A stretch of DNA of 64,000 bases, taken from an uncultured Formosa sp. GTDB taxonomy: Bacteria; Bacteroidota; Bacteroidia; Flavobacteriales; Flavobacteriaceae. The notes beneath the pieces are model-generated. The model saw only the letters and a program-made list of their open reading frames with translations, ran no database searches and had not been told where the DNA came from. The stretch lies in NCBI RefSeq assembly GCF_947500765.1, contig NZ_CANMTH010000014.1:31240-95239 (forward strand), read 5' to 3'. Shown here piece by piece: positions 34,846 to 44,618 of the stretch. A program made the position numbers and the translations under genes. Every line of letters begins with the position of its first letter. Within the stretch, counting starts at the first letter, position 1.

Positions 34846-36159
34846 TTAGGCTATTTTTATTTTAGCCTTTCCGTTTTTATAACCAAACCAAACAATATAA
34901 GCATAACAACAAACGATTAGTAATAATGCTTTTTTAAATGCCATCTGATCTGTTAAAAACCCAAATGTTGGTGGTATAATCGCACCTCCTACAATTGCAG
35001 TACATAGTAAACCTGAAGCTTTGGGTTTTAATGCACCAATACCATCTATAGCCAATGTGAAAATGGTTGGAAACATAATCGAATTAAATAAACCAACAGC
35101 CAAAATACTCCACATACTCACTAAACCAACAGTACTAATAGATAGTATAATTAAGCTAATTGCAATAGTAGCAAAAATAGCGAGCACTTTTCCTGGTTTC
35201 ATTATTTTAGTCAGATAAGCTCCTAAAAATCGTCCAATCATGGCGCCAGACCAATAGAAGGTTACAAAAACACCTACAATAGCTTTGTTATCACTATTGG
35301 CTAATCCAGAATTTAAAATAGATTCAGCTATAAAAACCATAAATCCGTTTTCTTTAATAACAGAAACAAGATTCATATCTAAAAAATAGTTTACCAAATA
35401 ACTCCCAATAGCCACCTCTGCCCCAACATAAAAAAACAGACCTAACACTCCTTGCATTACTTTTTTATTTTTAAGCACATCAAAATAACTTCCTGTAGAT
35501 TTCTCACTAATCATTTCTGGTAGTTTGGCAAATAAAAACATTATAGCGATAAGACCAATAAATATGGCTAAACCTAAAAAAGGCATTTGTACGGCCGAGG
35601 CTTCAGAAGTTAAATACGCTTCTTTCGCTGTCGCTTCAAGTTGAGCAATTTCTGTTTTCGTCTTAACCACATCGCTTAATATAAATAAAGCTCCTACTGC
35701 CGGAGCAATAGCTGTACCCAATGAATTAAAGGCTTGAGAAAGGTTTAATCGACTAGAAGCACTTTCTTCTGGCCCCAAAACAGATACAAAAGGATTGGCT
35801 GCTACTTGTAACACCGTCATCCCTGCTGCTAAAACAAAATAAGCCAACATAAAAACGCCAAAAACACGATAGGATGCTGCTGGATAAAACAATAAACAAC
35901 CTAATGCCATAGTCGATAATCCTAGAATAATGCCCCGTTTATATCCTATTTTTGAGAGTATATAACTTGCTGGAATTGATAATAAGAAATAGGCCCCAAA
36001 AAAAGCAAACTGTACCAAGCCTGCTTGAAAATAAGTTAACGTAAACAATTCCCGTAATCGGGGTATTAAAGAATCAACAAGTACTGTAATAAATCCCCAA
36101 AGAAAAAAAAGAAGTGTTAATAAAATAAATGCTGAACGATAAGATTTCTGCGATGTCAT
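34846..36159 (-). CDS. FucP/GluP-family MFS sugar permease, glucose/mannose/GlcNAc type
   Basis: This 437-residue protein has twelve predicted membrane helices and the family start LFFLWGFITVLVDSLIP. FGAYFLLSIPASYI and VLQVAANPFVSVLGP (113-129) follow, then RLNLSQAFNSLGTAIAP. Asp29 occupies the place of the E. coli FucP Asp46. The acidic residue corresponding to FucP Glu135 is Gln118 here, as in GluP-type permeases, so fucose is less likely than glucose, mannose or GlcNAc (inference). It is a separate unit, since 281 gene-free bases with a promoter-like element precede it and a terminator follows. In context it may bring in mannose or GlcNAc freed in the periplasm. Confidence 0.87.
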   Translation of the reverse strand: MTSQKSYRSAFILLTLLFFLWGFITVLVDSLIPRLRELFTLTYFQAGLVQFAFFGAYFLLSIPASYILSKIGYKRGIILGLSTMALGCLLFYPAASYRVFGVFMLAYFVLAAGMTVLQVAANPFVSVLGPEESASSRLNLSQAFNSLGTAIAPAVGALFILSDVVKTKTEIAQLEATAKEAYLTSEASAVQMPFLGLAIFIGLIAIMFLFAKLPEMISEKSTGSYFDVLKNKKVMQGVLGLFFYVGAEVAIGSYLVNYFLDMNLVSVIKENGFMVFIAESILNSGLANSDNKAIVGVFVTFYWSGAMIGRFLGAYLTKIMKPGKVLAIFATIAISLIILSISTVGLVSMWSILAVGLFNSIMFPTIFTLAIDGIGALKPKASGLLCTAIVGGAIIPPTFGFLTDQMAFKKALLLIVCCYAYIVWFGYKNGKAKIKIA

Positions 36160-36187
36160 TATTTTTAATTTTTTAGAAAAGATATAT

Positions 36188-36195
36188 CAAATTTA
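36188..36195 (-). promoter_or_regulatory. Putative -7 promoter element of the MFS permease gene
   Basis: On the minus strand this octamer reads TAAATTTG, an exact match to the Bacteroidota -7 consensus TAnnTTTG, and ends 28 bases before the ATG. A -33 TTTG is not evident at the usual distance. The rest of the 36160-36440 gap is AT-rich with no gene. Confidence 0.4.
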
Positions 36196-36440
36196 CAAAT
36201 TATGCATTAGGATACCTGTAAAAAAATATTATGATAAGGAATACCTAAATAATTTGATATTTTAGCAACTTATAGATGTTTTTTTAATTTAGAAATAGCG
36301 TATCTGCATATCTTACTGAAACACAATTAATCACAAATTAACACCCTTTATTTTTTGACATTATTAATAGCTTAATTTTACAAAAAATTATTTGATAAAA
36401 ATTATTTTTTAAATTTATATTGTTTTAAAAAAAGCTGTTT

Positions 36441-37028
36441 TTACCTTAAAAACAAAGTCAAACTCAGTGCTCCCTGTGCTCCAATAACTAAAGATTGTTC
36501 TATGTCTGCAGTTTTAGAAGGTCCTGCTAAAAACACTCCAAAATCATTATCTTCGGTTGCTATTTTCTGATAAGCTTGATGCATAAATGGCACGAGCTGA
36601 GTTTGATTAATTACAATTATTAAATGCTTAGTTATAAATGGCAATACGCGCATGGGTAATGTGGTATCTTTAATCCAAATCGCACCATTTTCGGCAACTC
36701 CTAAATCACTTTCTAAAACCAAAACATCTAGGTTTTCTAACGCTTTCTGACTTTTAAAAGTATCGAAATCTACCGTATTAAATGCTGCAGTATTTTCAAG
36801 TGTAGTATACTTTACCTTACCTTCCGGAAACATGGTATTAATCTGATTAAAAATATCGTCGGTAGTACTTGCTTTTATAACATGCCCTCCCGATACTTCA
36901 ACTTTTAAAACAAACTCGTCTACTATATTCCTAGAGTCTGCAAACACATCCACATTTATAATTGGTAGCTCTAATAAATCTGGTTTATTAGTTTTTATTC
37001 TTGATAAAATTGCATCTCTACTACTCAT
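36441..37028 (-). CDS. lutC: LutC-like LUD-domain subunit of L-lactate utilisation
   Basis: This 195-residue LUD-domain protein (start at the ATG 37028, MSSRDAILSRIK) matches LutC/YkgG in length and in the block ESDLGVAENGAIWIKD, followed by LAGPSKTADIEQSLVIGAQG. LutC works with LutA and LutB to oxidise L-lactate to pyruvate. An upstream ATG at 37058 would overlap lutB by 29 bases. The chosen start follows the lutB stop by one base, typical of coupled genes. It is the last gene of aldA-fucP-lutABC. Confidence 0.92.
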   Translation of the reverse strand: MSSRDAILSRIKTNKPDLLELPIINVDVFADSRNIVDEFVLKVEVSGGHVIKASTTDDIFNQINTMFPEGKVKYTTLENTAAFNTVDFDTFKSQKALENLDVLVLESDLGVAENGAIWIKDTTLPMRVLPFITKHLIIVINQTQLVPFMHQAYQKIATEDNDFGVFLAGPSKTADIEQSLVIGAQGALSLTLFLR

Positions 37029-37029
37029 C

Positions 37030-38388
37030 TTATTTTCTGTTTTTATACCATTCATCAAAACTTTCTACAGGTCCCGATGGAAGGTCTCGTTCTTTCCCCC
37101 AAACATTCGGTTTAGAATTTATAATTCCCTTAGGCAGATTTCTTAAAGACCAACGCGCCACTTTACCTACCTTTTCGAACTTAGTGGGTTTAGAAAATAT
37201 ATCTCCCATCATTTTCATAGACATGACTTTCACATAAGGTTGCTTGGTCTCTTTGGTAATAATTTGACGCCATTTATAAAGTTGGGTATGAATATCTATT
37301 TTCACTGGACAAACATCTGAACACGATCCGCATAATGTTGATGCAAATGGCAGACTACTATGTTTGGTTAAATCTTTTCCTGGTGATAAAATAGACCCAA
37401 TTGGTCCTGGAATAGTAGCATCGTAACTATGTCCGCCACTACGTCTGTAAATCGGACACGTATTCATACATGCACCACATCTAATACATTGTAATGAAGC
37501 TCTAAAATCTGGACGACTTAATTGTTCTGTTCTTCCATTATCAACTATAACAATATGCATTTTAGTACCTTTTCTAGGCTTTTTAAAATGTGACGAATAG
37601 GTTGTTATGTGTTGGCCGGTAGCACTACGTGCTAATAATCTTAAAAATACACCTAAGTGCTCTTGTTTCGGAATAATTTTTTCAATCCCCATACAAGCAA
37701 TATGCACTGGTGCTAAATGTGCTCCCATATCGGCGTTTCCTTCGTTGGTACATACCACAAAACCTCCTGTATCGGCAATAGCAAAGTTAACACCCGTAAT
37801 AGCTGCATCTGCATTTACAAACTTTTCTCTGAGGTGTTTTCGTGCTTCTCCAGTTAAGTATTGAGGATCTCCACCACAAGGCTTCGTCCCTAAATGTTCT
37901 TGAAATAGTTCGTCGACTTCTTCTTTTGTTTTATGAATAGCAGGTAGAACAATATGGCTTGGCGTTTCTTTAGCCAATTGCACAATGCGTTCTCCTAAAT
38001 CTGTATCAATAATTTCAATGCCATCTGCCTCTAAATAAGGATTTAAATGACATTCTTCAGTTAACATCGATTTACTTTTCACAACTTTTTTGGCATTGTG
38101 TTCTTTTAGAATACTGTGCACAATTCTGTTATGTTCATCACCATCTTGTGCCCAATGCACTTGAACCCCATTTTTTAAGGCATTTTCTTCAAATTGAATT
38201 AAATAATTATCAAGATTGGACAATGTATGCGCCTTTATGCCTTGTCCTAAATTACGTAACTCCTCCCACCCCTCTACAGAATGTGCAGATTTATCGCGTT
38301 TATGACGTACAAACCAAAGTGCTTTGTCATGCCAATTTACTTTCTTTTCATTTTTATTAAATATCGTTGCCGCTTCTGAATGATTCAT
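37030..38388 (-). CDS. lutB: LutB-like iron-sulfur subunit of L-lactate utilisation
   Basis: This 452-residue protein has an N-terminal LUD domain (SMLTEECHLNPYLEADG, then ADTGGFVVCTNEGNADMG with the Gly-rich loop). Two cysteine clusters for [4Fe-4S] centres follow: CIRCGACMNTCPIYRR near 300-315 and CGSCSDVCPVK near 352-362. A C-terminal segment ending SFDEWYKNRK is of LutB type. It lies in the cytoplasm as part of the LutABC complex that passes electrons from L-lactate to the quinone pool. It begins 8 bases after lutA and ends one base before lutC. No lactate permease is next to it, consistent with lactate being made inside the cell. Confidence 0.94.
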   Translation of the reverse strand: MNHSEAATIFNKNEKKVNWHDKALWFVRHKRDKSAHSVEGWEELRNLGQGIKAHTLSNLDNYLIQFEENALKNGVQVHWAQDGDEHNRIVHSILKEHNAKKVVKSKSMLTEECHLNPYLEADGIEIIDTDLGERIVQLAKETPSHIVLPAIHKTKEEVDELFQEHLGTKPCGGDPQYLTGEARKHLREKFVNADAAITGVNFAIADTGGFVVCTNEGNADMGAHLAPVHIACMGIEKIIPKQEHLGVFLRLLARSATGQHITTYSSHFKKPRKGTKMHIVIVDNGRTEQLSRPDFRASLQCIRCGACMNTCPIYRRSGGHSYDATIPGPIGSILSPGKDLTKHSSLPFASTLCGSCSDVCPVKIDIHTQLYKWRQIITKETKQPYVKVMSMKMMGDIFSKPTKFEKVGKVARWSLRNLPKGIINSKPNVWGKERDLPSGPVESFDEWYKNRK

Positions 38389-38396
38389 GTTTTAAT

Positions 38397-39134
38397 TCAA
38401 TTTACACTGTTTAAAATTTCGGCGATATGAAGCACTTTTAAAGGCTGCATATGTCTTGTAATTAGGCCTTCTAAATGCATTAAACATGAAGTATCTGTAG
38501 CTGTGATTACTTCTGCCCCATTATCTAAATGGTCTTGCACGCGATCTTTTCCCATTTTAACTGAAATAGCTTCTTCGACTACTGCAAAGGTGCCTCCAAA
38601 TCCGCAACATTCATCTTCACGGTTTAATGTTATAATTTCCACTCCTGAAACTTCAGCTAGCAATTCCCCAATATAAGAATATTCTGGAGTCACCTTTTCT
38701 GAACAAGAACCTAAACGTAAACCTCTTAAACCGTGGCAACTTTTATGAATTCCTACCTTATGAGGAAAACGAGCCCCGACATCTTTAATTTTAAGAACAT
38801 TCAATATAAAATCGCAAAGTTCGTAAACATTATTTCTAACTTTTGTGACTTCATCTGTTTGCGGAATCACATCAAAATGTTTTTTAACATGATATGCACA
38901 ACTCCCTGAAGGCGTTACGATGTAATCAAATTCATTAAAATTTTTCACAAAATTATTACAAGCACCAACAGATTCATTTTCGTAACCAGAATTCGCCATA
39001 GGTTGCCCACAACACGTTTGCCCCGAGGGATATACCACGTCTACATTCAGTTTTTCTAAAAGCTCTAAAGTTGCTTTACCTACTTGTGGATACAATTGAT
39101 TGATATAACAAGGAATAAATAATCCTACTTTCAT
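38397..39134 (-). CDS. lutA: LutA-like CCG-domain subunit of L-lactate utilisation
   Basis: This 245-residue protein (MKVGLFIPCY start) has two CCG domains, with SGQTCCGQPMANSGY near 37-51 and EDECCGFGGTFAV near 170-182 binding iron-sulfur. This matches LutA/YkgE. A longer start at 39173 would add 13 Lys/Ile-rich residues absent from the family, so 39134 is preferred. The gene follows fucP by 112 bases. With LutB and LutC it converts L-lactate to pyruvate, the step after lactaldehyde oxidation by AldA. Confidence 0.93.
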   Translation of the reverse strand: MKVGLFIPCYINQLYPQVGKATLELLEKLNVDVVYPSGQTCCGQPMANSGYENESVGACNNFVKNFNEFDYIVTPSGSCAYHVKKHFDVIPQTDEVTKVRNNVYELCDFILNVLKIKDVGARFPHKVGIHKSCHGLRGLRLGSCSEKVTPEYSYIGELLAEVSGVEIITLNREDECCGFGGTFAVVEEAISVKMGKDRVQDHLDNGAEVITATDTSCLMHLEGLITRHMQPLKVLHIAEILNSVN

Positions 39135-39246
39135 GTTGTATAATTTTAATTTTTTCTTAATCTCGATAAACATTAAGTCTTATAGATTTTCTATTGAAAT
39201 TTAAGACGTCCTATACATATTGTTTAACCCCTAATTGTTTTTACGA

Positions 39247-40548
39247 TTATTTTGAATACACTTTCATGGTTCTATAACCATAAATAGCAATCACACAGAA
39301 GCATAAAAACGGTAAAACAAAAGATACATTAACAGCTGCAAAACTTCCAATATTTCCTTTATCTATAATTGTTCCTTGTAAGATTGGCATTAAAGCACCT
39401 CCTACAATTGCCATTACCAGTCCAGCAGCACCTAGGGTTGAATCTTCTTCACTAAGTCCTTTAAGCGCAATACCATAAATTGTTGGAAACATTAAAGACA
39501 TAAATGCCGATGTTACTACTAGACAATATAAACCGAGCATACCTTCTATTAAAATAACCCCAGAAGTAGTTATTATGGCACACACAGCAAATATGGTAAG
39601 TAACTTTTTAGAGTCTACAAATCGCATTAAATACGTACTAACAAATCTGCTTGATAAAAAGATAACCATGGCTACAATATTGTAATTCTGAGCTGTAGCT
39701 TTAGCAATTCCTAAATTATCTGCATACTGAATAATAAAAGTCCAACACATGATTTGTGCGGCTACGTAAAACAATTGTGCAACAACACCTTCTCTATATT
39801 TTCCATTGCTTAATAATCTTTTAAAAGACTCTTTAGCTGGTCCATGTTCTGTAGTACTAGTTTGTTTCGGCATTTTAGATAACGAAATAACAACTAACAT
39901 AAAGATTACAACAGCACCAAGTATGACATATGGATTTCTAATAATTGCTAAATCATGTGTTCTAATTACTGCTTTTTGAGCTTCGTCTAGAGTGGTAAAA
40001 ATTAACTCGCCCATTTCGTTACGCTTATCAGAATCTAAAGCTGTTAATATAAATTTTGAAGCGACAAACATGCCGAAAAGTGATCCGATAGGATTAAATG
40101 CTTGTGCTAAATTTAAACGCTGAGTTGATGTCCGTTCATCTCCCATAGCTAAGATGTATGGATTCGCGGTAGTTTCTAAAAAAGCTAAACCAAATGTTAG
40201 AATATAAAGCGATCCTAAAAAGAATCCAAAAACTTCATATTTCGCTGCTGGAAAAAATAATAAGGCTCCAAATGCATAGAGAGAGAGCCCTAATATAATT
40301 CCTTTTTTATAACTGTATTTTCTTACAAAAAGTGCTGCAGGAATAGCCATAGTCGCATAACCGCCATAAAAAGCAAATTGCACTAAAGCTGCCTTAGCTG
40401 TAGAAATTTCCATAACAGTTCCAAATGCTGCGACCATAGGATTTGTAATGTCGTTTGCAAATCCCCATAACGCAAACAATGAAGTAATTAGAATAAATGG
40501 TACTAACACTTCTTTTGAAACTACTGGTACTTTTTCTATTTTTTTCAT
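39247..40548 (-). CDS. fucP: L-fucose:H+ symporter, FucP-like
   Basis: This 433-residue MFS protein starts at the ATG 40548 (the longer frame begins with TTG). It resembles E. coli FucP through SLFALWGFANDITNP with Asp33, FYGGYATMAIPAALF and LAFLETTANPYILAMG with Glu125. These correspond to the two acidic residues, Asp46 and Glu135, needed for fucose and proton binding in E. coli FucP, together with RLNLAQAFNPIGS. Its neighbours are lactaldehyde dehydrogenase (72 bases upstream) and lutABC, which supports fucose over other sugars. It would take up fucose freed by the four fucosidases in this window. It has twelve predicted helices. Confidence 0.9.
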   Translation of the reverse strand: MKKIEKVPVVSKEVLVPFILITSLFALWGFANDITNPMVAAFGTVMEISTAKAALVQFAFYGGYATMAIPAALFVRKYSYKKGIILGLSLYAFGALLFFPAAKYEVFGFFLGSLYILTFGLAFLETTANPYILAMGDERTSTQRLNLAQAFNPIGSLFGMFVASKFILTALDSDKRNEMGELIFTTLDEAQKAVIRTHDLAIIRNPYVILGAVVIFMLVVISLSKMPKQTSTTEHGPAKESFKRLLSNGKYREGVVAQLFYVAAQIMCWTFIIQYADNLGIAKATAQNYNIVAMVIFLSSRFVSTYLMRFVDSKKLLTIFAVCAIITTSGVILIEGMLGLYCLVVTSAFMSLMFPTIYGIALKGLSEEDSTLGAAGLVMAIVGGALMPILQGTIIDKGNIGSFAAVNVSFVLPFLCFCVIAIYGYRTMKVYSK

Positions 40549-40620
40549 AATGATATACAATTCGAATCTAATCTCTATATTGGCTTTTTAATAGAGAGAT
40601 TAATTCATCTTTTTTATTAA

Positions 40621-42063
40621 TTACGATCTATATTGAGCATAAACAACTTTAGTTTGTAAATACTCTTCCATGCCGTGTTTTCCATCTGCACCACCTAATC
40701 CAGATTTTTTCCAACCTGCATGAAAACCTTGAATGGCTTCAAAATGCTCTCTATTTACATAGGTTTCACCAAATTGTAATTCTTGACTAGCATGCATTAC
40801 TTTATTAAAATTTTCTGAGAAAATTGATGATGTTAATCCATATTCACAATCGTTAGACAAGGCTATAGCTTCATCTAATGTACTAAATTTCATAACGGGT
40901 AACACAGGACCAAATACTTCTTCTTGTATGATTTGCATGTTTTGCTTAACATTAGTTAATAATGTTGGCTGATAGAAATAACCTTTATCAAATTGATTAG
41001 AACGCATTCCACCAAGCACAACTTCTGCACCTTCTTTCTTTGCAAACTCAACCATTTCTGAAACTTTATCTATCTGATTTTTAGAAACCAAAGCACTCAT
41101 ATCTGGATTATTACCAGAAAACGCATCTTCAACTTTAACTTCAGACATTTTTTTAGTCAACATGTCTAAAAATTTATCATAAATAGAATCTTCTACATAC
41201 ACACGTTCTGCACAGTTACAAACTTGTCCGCTAAAAATAACTTTAGACGATACAATAGCATTAACGGCTAATTCTAAATTCGCATCAGCACATACAATTG
41301 CTGGAGCTTTCCCACCTAATTCAAGAGACACTTTAGTTATATTTTGTGCTGCAGCTTCCATAATTTTCTGACCTGCAAAAACACTTCCTGTTAAACTTAC
41401 AATACCAGTTATTGGACTTTTAGTAAGGGCATTACCAACAACACTACCTTTACCAAGTACAAAATTTAAGACACCGTCTGCTAAACCTATATTTTCAATT
41501 AATTTAGCAAATTCCATAATGGTATTAGGCGCAATACAACTTGGCTTAATCACACAAGTATTTCCTGTAACTAAAGATGGTGCCACTTTACGAGCCATTA
41601 CAAAAAACGGGAAATTCCACGGACAAATACCTACAGCGACACCAATAGGAGCTTTATGCAAAAAAATATGTTCTTTCTGACGATCACTCTGAATAATTTC
41701 ACCTTCAATACGTCTAGCCCATCCTGCATTATAATCAAAATAATCTGCAGTTACATCGATTTCGACTTGTGCTAAACCAATAACTTTTGCTTGTTCTTTA
41801 GCTAAAGTTTCTGCTAGAAATACTCTATTTTCACGGATTACAGAAGCCATTTTATTTAAAAAACCTGCACGTGTAATTGCTGTTAGCGATTTCCAAGCAT
41901 GTTGAGATGCTTTTGCAGCTTCTAACGCTGTGTTCGCATCTTCTACTGATCCTTCTGGAATGACAGACAACACCTCTTCTGTACATGGGTTTAAAACTTC
42001 TGTTGTTCCTGTTGATGTCGAGTTAATAAACCTTCCGTTTATGTATTGATTAAATTCTTTCAT
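40621..42063 (-). CDS. aldA: Lactaldehyde dehydrogenase, AldA-like
   Basis: This 480-residue NAD-dependent aldehyde dehydrogenase matches E. coli AldA over its whole length. Shared segments are WARRIEGEIIQSDR, ICPWNFPFF, VSLELGGKAPAIV with the base Glu249, SGQVCNCAERVYVE with the catalytic Cys282, and EAIQGFHAGWKKSG near the end. AldA oxidises L-lactaldehyde, the C3 product of fucose or rhamnose breakdown, to L-lactate. It has no signal, so it is cytoplasmic. It is the first gene of a run that continues with fucP and lutABC. Glycolaldehyde is an alternative substrate known for this enzyme. Confidence 0.93.
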   Translation of the reverse strand: MKEFNQYINGRFINSTSTGTTEVLNPCTEEVLSVIPEGSVEDANTALEAAKASQHAWKSLTAITRAGFLNKMASVIRENRVFLAETLAKEQAKVIGLAQVEIDVTADYFDYNAGWARRIEGEIIQSDRQKEHIFLHKAPIGVAVGICPWNFPFFVMARKVAPSLVTGNTCVIKPSCIAPNTIMEFAKLIENIGLADGVLNFVLGKGSVVGNALTKSPITGIVSLTGSVFAGQKIMEAAAQNITKVSLELGGKAPAIVCADANLELAVNAIVSSKVIFSGQVCNCAERVYVEDSIYDKFLDMLTKKMSEVKVEDAFSGNNPDMSALVSKNQIDKVSEMVEFAKKEGAEVVLGGMRSNQFDKGYFYQPTLLTNVKQNMQIIQEEVFGPVLPVMKFSTLDEAIALSNDCEYGLTSSIFSENFNKVMHASQELQFGETYVNREHFEAIQGFHAGWKKSGLGGADGKHGMEEYLQTKVVYAQYRS

Positions 42064-43008
42064 GACTTGTAATTTTGTGTTTTTTAGTTATCGTTTTAAT
42101 GCTTAAAACAACCTTTCTCCTTAAATTATGATCTAACTGGCAATTAAATTCTAAATATAATCTTTGATAAGTTGAATAGTAGAGTTACAAAAGTGACCAA
42201 TAACACTAATAAAATATTTATCTATTACAATCTACTTTATGTATAATTTAAACATTAACATATTATACACTTCTTTACAATACAAATTCAAGTCTTATAT
42301 TGAAGAAAATAAATGTTAATATTAGTACTTTTAAAAAAACAATAGGTTCAAATTAAAAAAAATGAAATTAATAATTATAGAATAGACAAAAAGAAGAAAC
42401 AGCAATATTTACATTTATAAATTATGAAAATTTATATTTTACAGTTAATTTACTTTTATAACAAAAACTCTAGGTCAGAATACTAATCGTACTACACCTC
42501 GCTATCTTTAGGCATCTTTCATCATTAGAAATTACAATTCAGTTCTATCTCATTAATAGATATTCAATACTACAACGTGTCTCAAACTAAACTAAACCTC
42601 AAATAAAACACTAAAAAATAAACACTTAAAAACAAACCCCTTAAAAAACCTGAACGAACCCACTTATATTTACACGTAAAATAAAAGCATATTATATAAC
42701 CATTGACGATATACATTTAGTTCAATTTTAAAAACATCTGATTTTATTGCACTGAAGATAAATCTTACAAATAACACAGTATACACACTACAACTTATTA
42801 TGAATAATTAAAACATCGCACTAAAATAATCAGAAGTTATTAATAACGTTTTAGCTCATATCAAAAGATTTAGATATATGACATTTACTTTATAAAATGA
42901 AGTCTTTTATGATACATGCAATTTCTGATTTGAACTAAAGTGTAAGTGTTTTCAAACAAGTAAACAAAAGAATAGACTAATAATAAAAAACAGAAATAGA
43001 ATTCCTTT
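42064..43008. other. Long gene-free AT-rich interval upstream of aldA
   Basis: No open frame with coding character is present on either strand in these 945 bases. No tRNA-like fold, no terminator hairpin and no exact TAnnTTTG element was noticed. It should include the aldA promoter on the minus strand and the end of the GH29 transcript. Confidence 0.55.
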
Positions 43009-44601
43009 TTAGTGATTACCATCTAAATCGACTTTTTTCGTTCCCTCCAAAGCTTTACTTGCATCTGTTTGGATCGCTTTTGGATCGTGTTGTTCTGTCT
43101 TCGTTTCAATTCTGAAAGACCAAGCGTACTGACTTTCTCCTAAATCTTTTGGTGGTGTTATTTCTAAACCATTAGCAGTCATATTCCATTCAATTACAGC
43201 TTCAGACCCTAACAAGACCACAGATTTTACTTCAGATTCAGCCCACCCTTTTGTTGCCTCAATGACAATGGCATTTTTAGGTTGCTCTAATGCTATGGCA
43301 TAAAGACTCGTTCCTTTAGTTGTAAATGACACATTGCCATGGTCTTGATGATTCACTTTCCAATAGCGTGTGCCGTAAATAGCTTCCCCATTTGTTTTTA
43401 ACCAATTTCCCATACTATGAAGCAAATCAACTTGTGGTTGCGGTATAGTACCATCGGCTTTAGGCCCAATATTCACTAAAAAATTACCATTTCTTGAAAC
43501 AACCTCAACCATTTCAGAAATAATATCTTTCGGCGTTTTGTATGTGTCATGTTCTAAAAACCCGAAAGATGTTCCAAACGTCGTGCAACTTTGCCATTTC
43601 GGACCAATCACTTTTAGTTTTAAATTATCTTTCTCTAAACAGCCCACACCATCTGGCCAATTTCGATTTTTGCCTTTGTTATTTAAATAAACCTCTTGGT
43701 TGTTCTTATTGCCATTATTCATAAAATCAGTAATCATCAACCTACATTGATCATAGAAATATTGAATTTCAGGTTTAAATACTTTTGGTTCGACTAAAGT
43801 ACTGTTCCCGTCTCTAGTAAAAATTGGAATGTCATCAATCCATAAAAAATCGGGTTCATATTTCTCTTGAATTTCTTTCCATCGTGCGACATATTCATCG
43901 ACCGCATTTTTATCGAATCCGAATGGTCCATATAAAGAAGCTGCACTAGGATTGTTTTTGATTTCTGCCAAAATATCGGCATGTGGTTCAGCATTCACCA
44001 CATATTGTTCCGTAGTAAAAAAGCTAGAATGTCGTTCTCGATGATAAGAGGGTGCATATTTTAGACCTTGCTTTTTCACAGCTATACCTAAGTCGCCTAC
44101 CAAATCTCTTTTAGGCCCCATATCTTTAGCATTCCAAGGTGTTAATTCCGAATCCCAATTGGCCCAACCATCATGATGCTCAGCCGTTAACACCACATAC
44201 TTTGCTCCTACTTCAGCAAAAAGTTCTGCCCACTCGTCTGGATTCCAATGTTCTGCTTTAAATTCAGATATAATATCTTTATAACCAAACTCTGGAGGTG
44301 CTGCGCCCCAACGTGATCTTAAATAGGGATAATAATAAGCAGTGTCTTTATAAATTAATTTAGGAACATGTTCTGCATACCCTCTTCCTTCTTTTTTATG
44401 ACCTATTACACTATAAGGTCCCCAATGAATAAATATTCCAACTTTCCCATCGTTAAACCAATCTGGTACCGGCATATTTTGCAAAGCTTCCCAACTACCA
44501 TCATAAGGTAGTTTAACATTATCTTCTTGCTTTTGCTTTGTGTTACAAGCTCCTAAAAACAGAACGACTATAACAATAAATAACACATTTTTAAACCTCA
44601 T
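43009..44601 (-). CDS. GH29 alpha-L-fucosidase, lipoprotein
   Basis: This 530-residue GH29 has lipobox LGAC (Cys19) and WFNDGKVGIFIHWGPYS at 48-64. It also has LTAEHHDGWANWDS at 138-151, YEPDFLWIDD with Asp256 as likely nucleophile, and SRNGNFLVNIGPKADGTIP. A C-terminal beta-sandwich follows from about 420. A polar Gln/Asp/Lys-rich tail ends the protein. The full-length layout is of GH29-A type, usually broad-specificity fucosidases. It is the third GH29 of the window and lies in module D, away from the sulfatase operon, 17 bases after the unrecognised 401-residue gene. It would supply fucose for FucP next door. Confidence 0.93.
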   Translation of the reverse strand: MRFKNVLFIVIVVLFLGACNTKQKQEDNVKLPYDGSWEALQNMPVPDWFNDGKVGIFIHWGPYSVIGHKKEGRGYAEHVPKLIYKDTAYYYPYLRSRWGAAPPEFGYKDIISEFKAEHWNPDEWAELFAEVGAKYVVLTAEHHDGWANWDSELTPWNAKDMGPKRDLVGDLGIAVKKQGLKYAPSYHRERHSSFFTTEQYVVNAEPHADILAEIKNNPSAASLYGPFGFDKNAVDEYVARWKEIQEKYEPDFLWIDDIPIFTRDGNSTLVEPKVFKPEIQYFYDQCRLMITDFMNNGNKNNQEVYLNNKGKNRNWPDGVGCLEKDNLKLKVIGPKWQSCTTFGTSFGFLEHDTYKTPKDIISEMVEVVSRNGNFLVNIGPKADGTIPQPQVDLLHSMGNWLKTNGEAIYGTRYWKVNHQDHGNVSFTTKGTSLYAIALEQPKNAIVIEATKGWAESEVKSVVLLGSEAVIEWNMTANGLEITPPKDLGESQYAWSFRIETKTEQHDPKAIQTDASKALEGTKKVDLDGNH

Positions 44602-44618
44602 ATTTTAAATCTTTTTTT

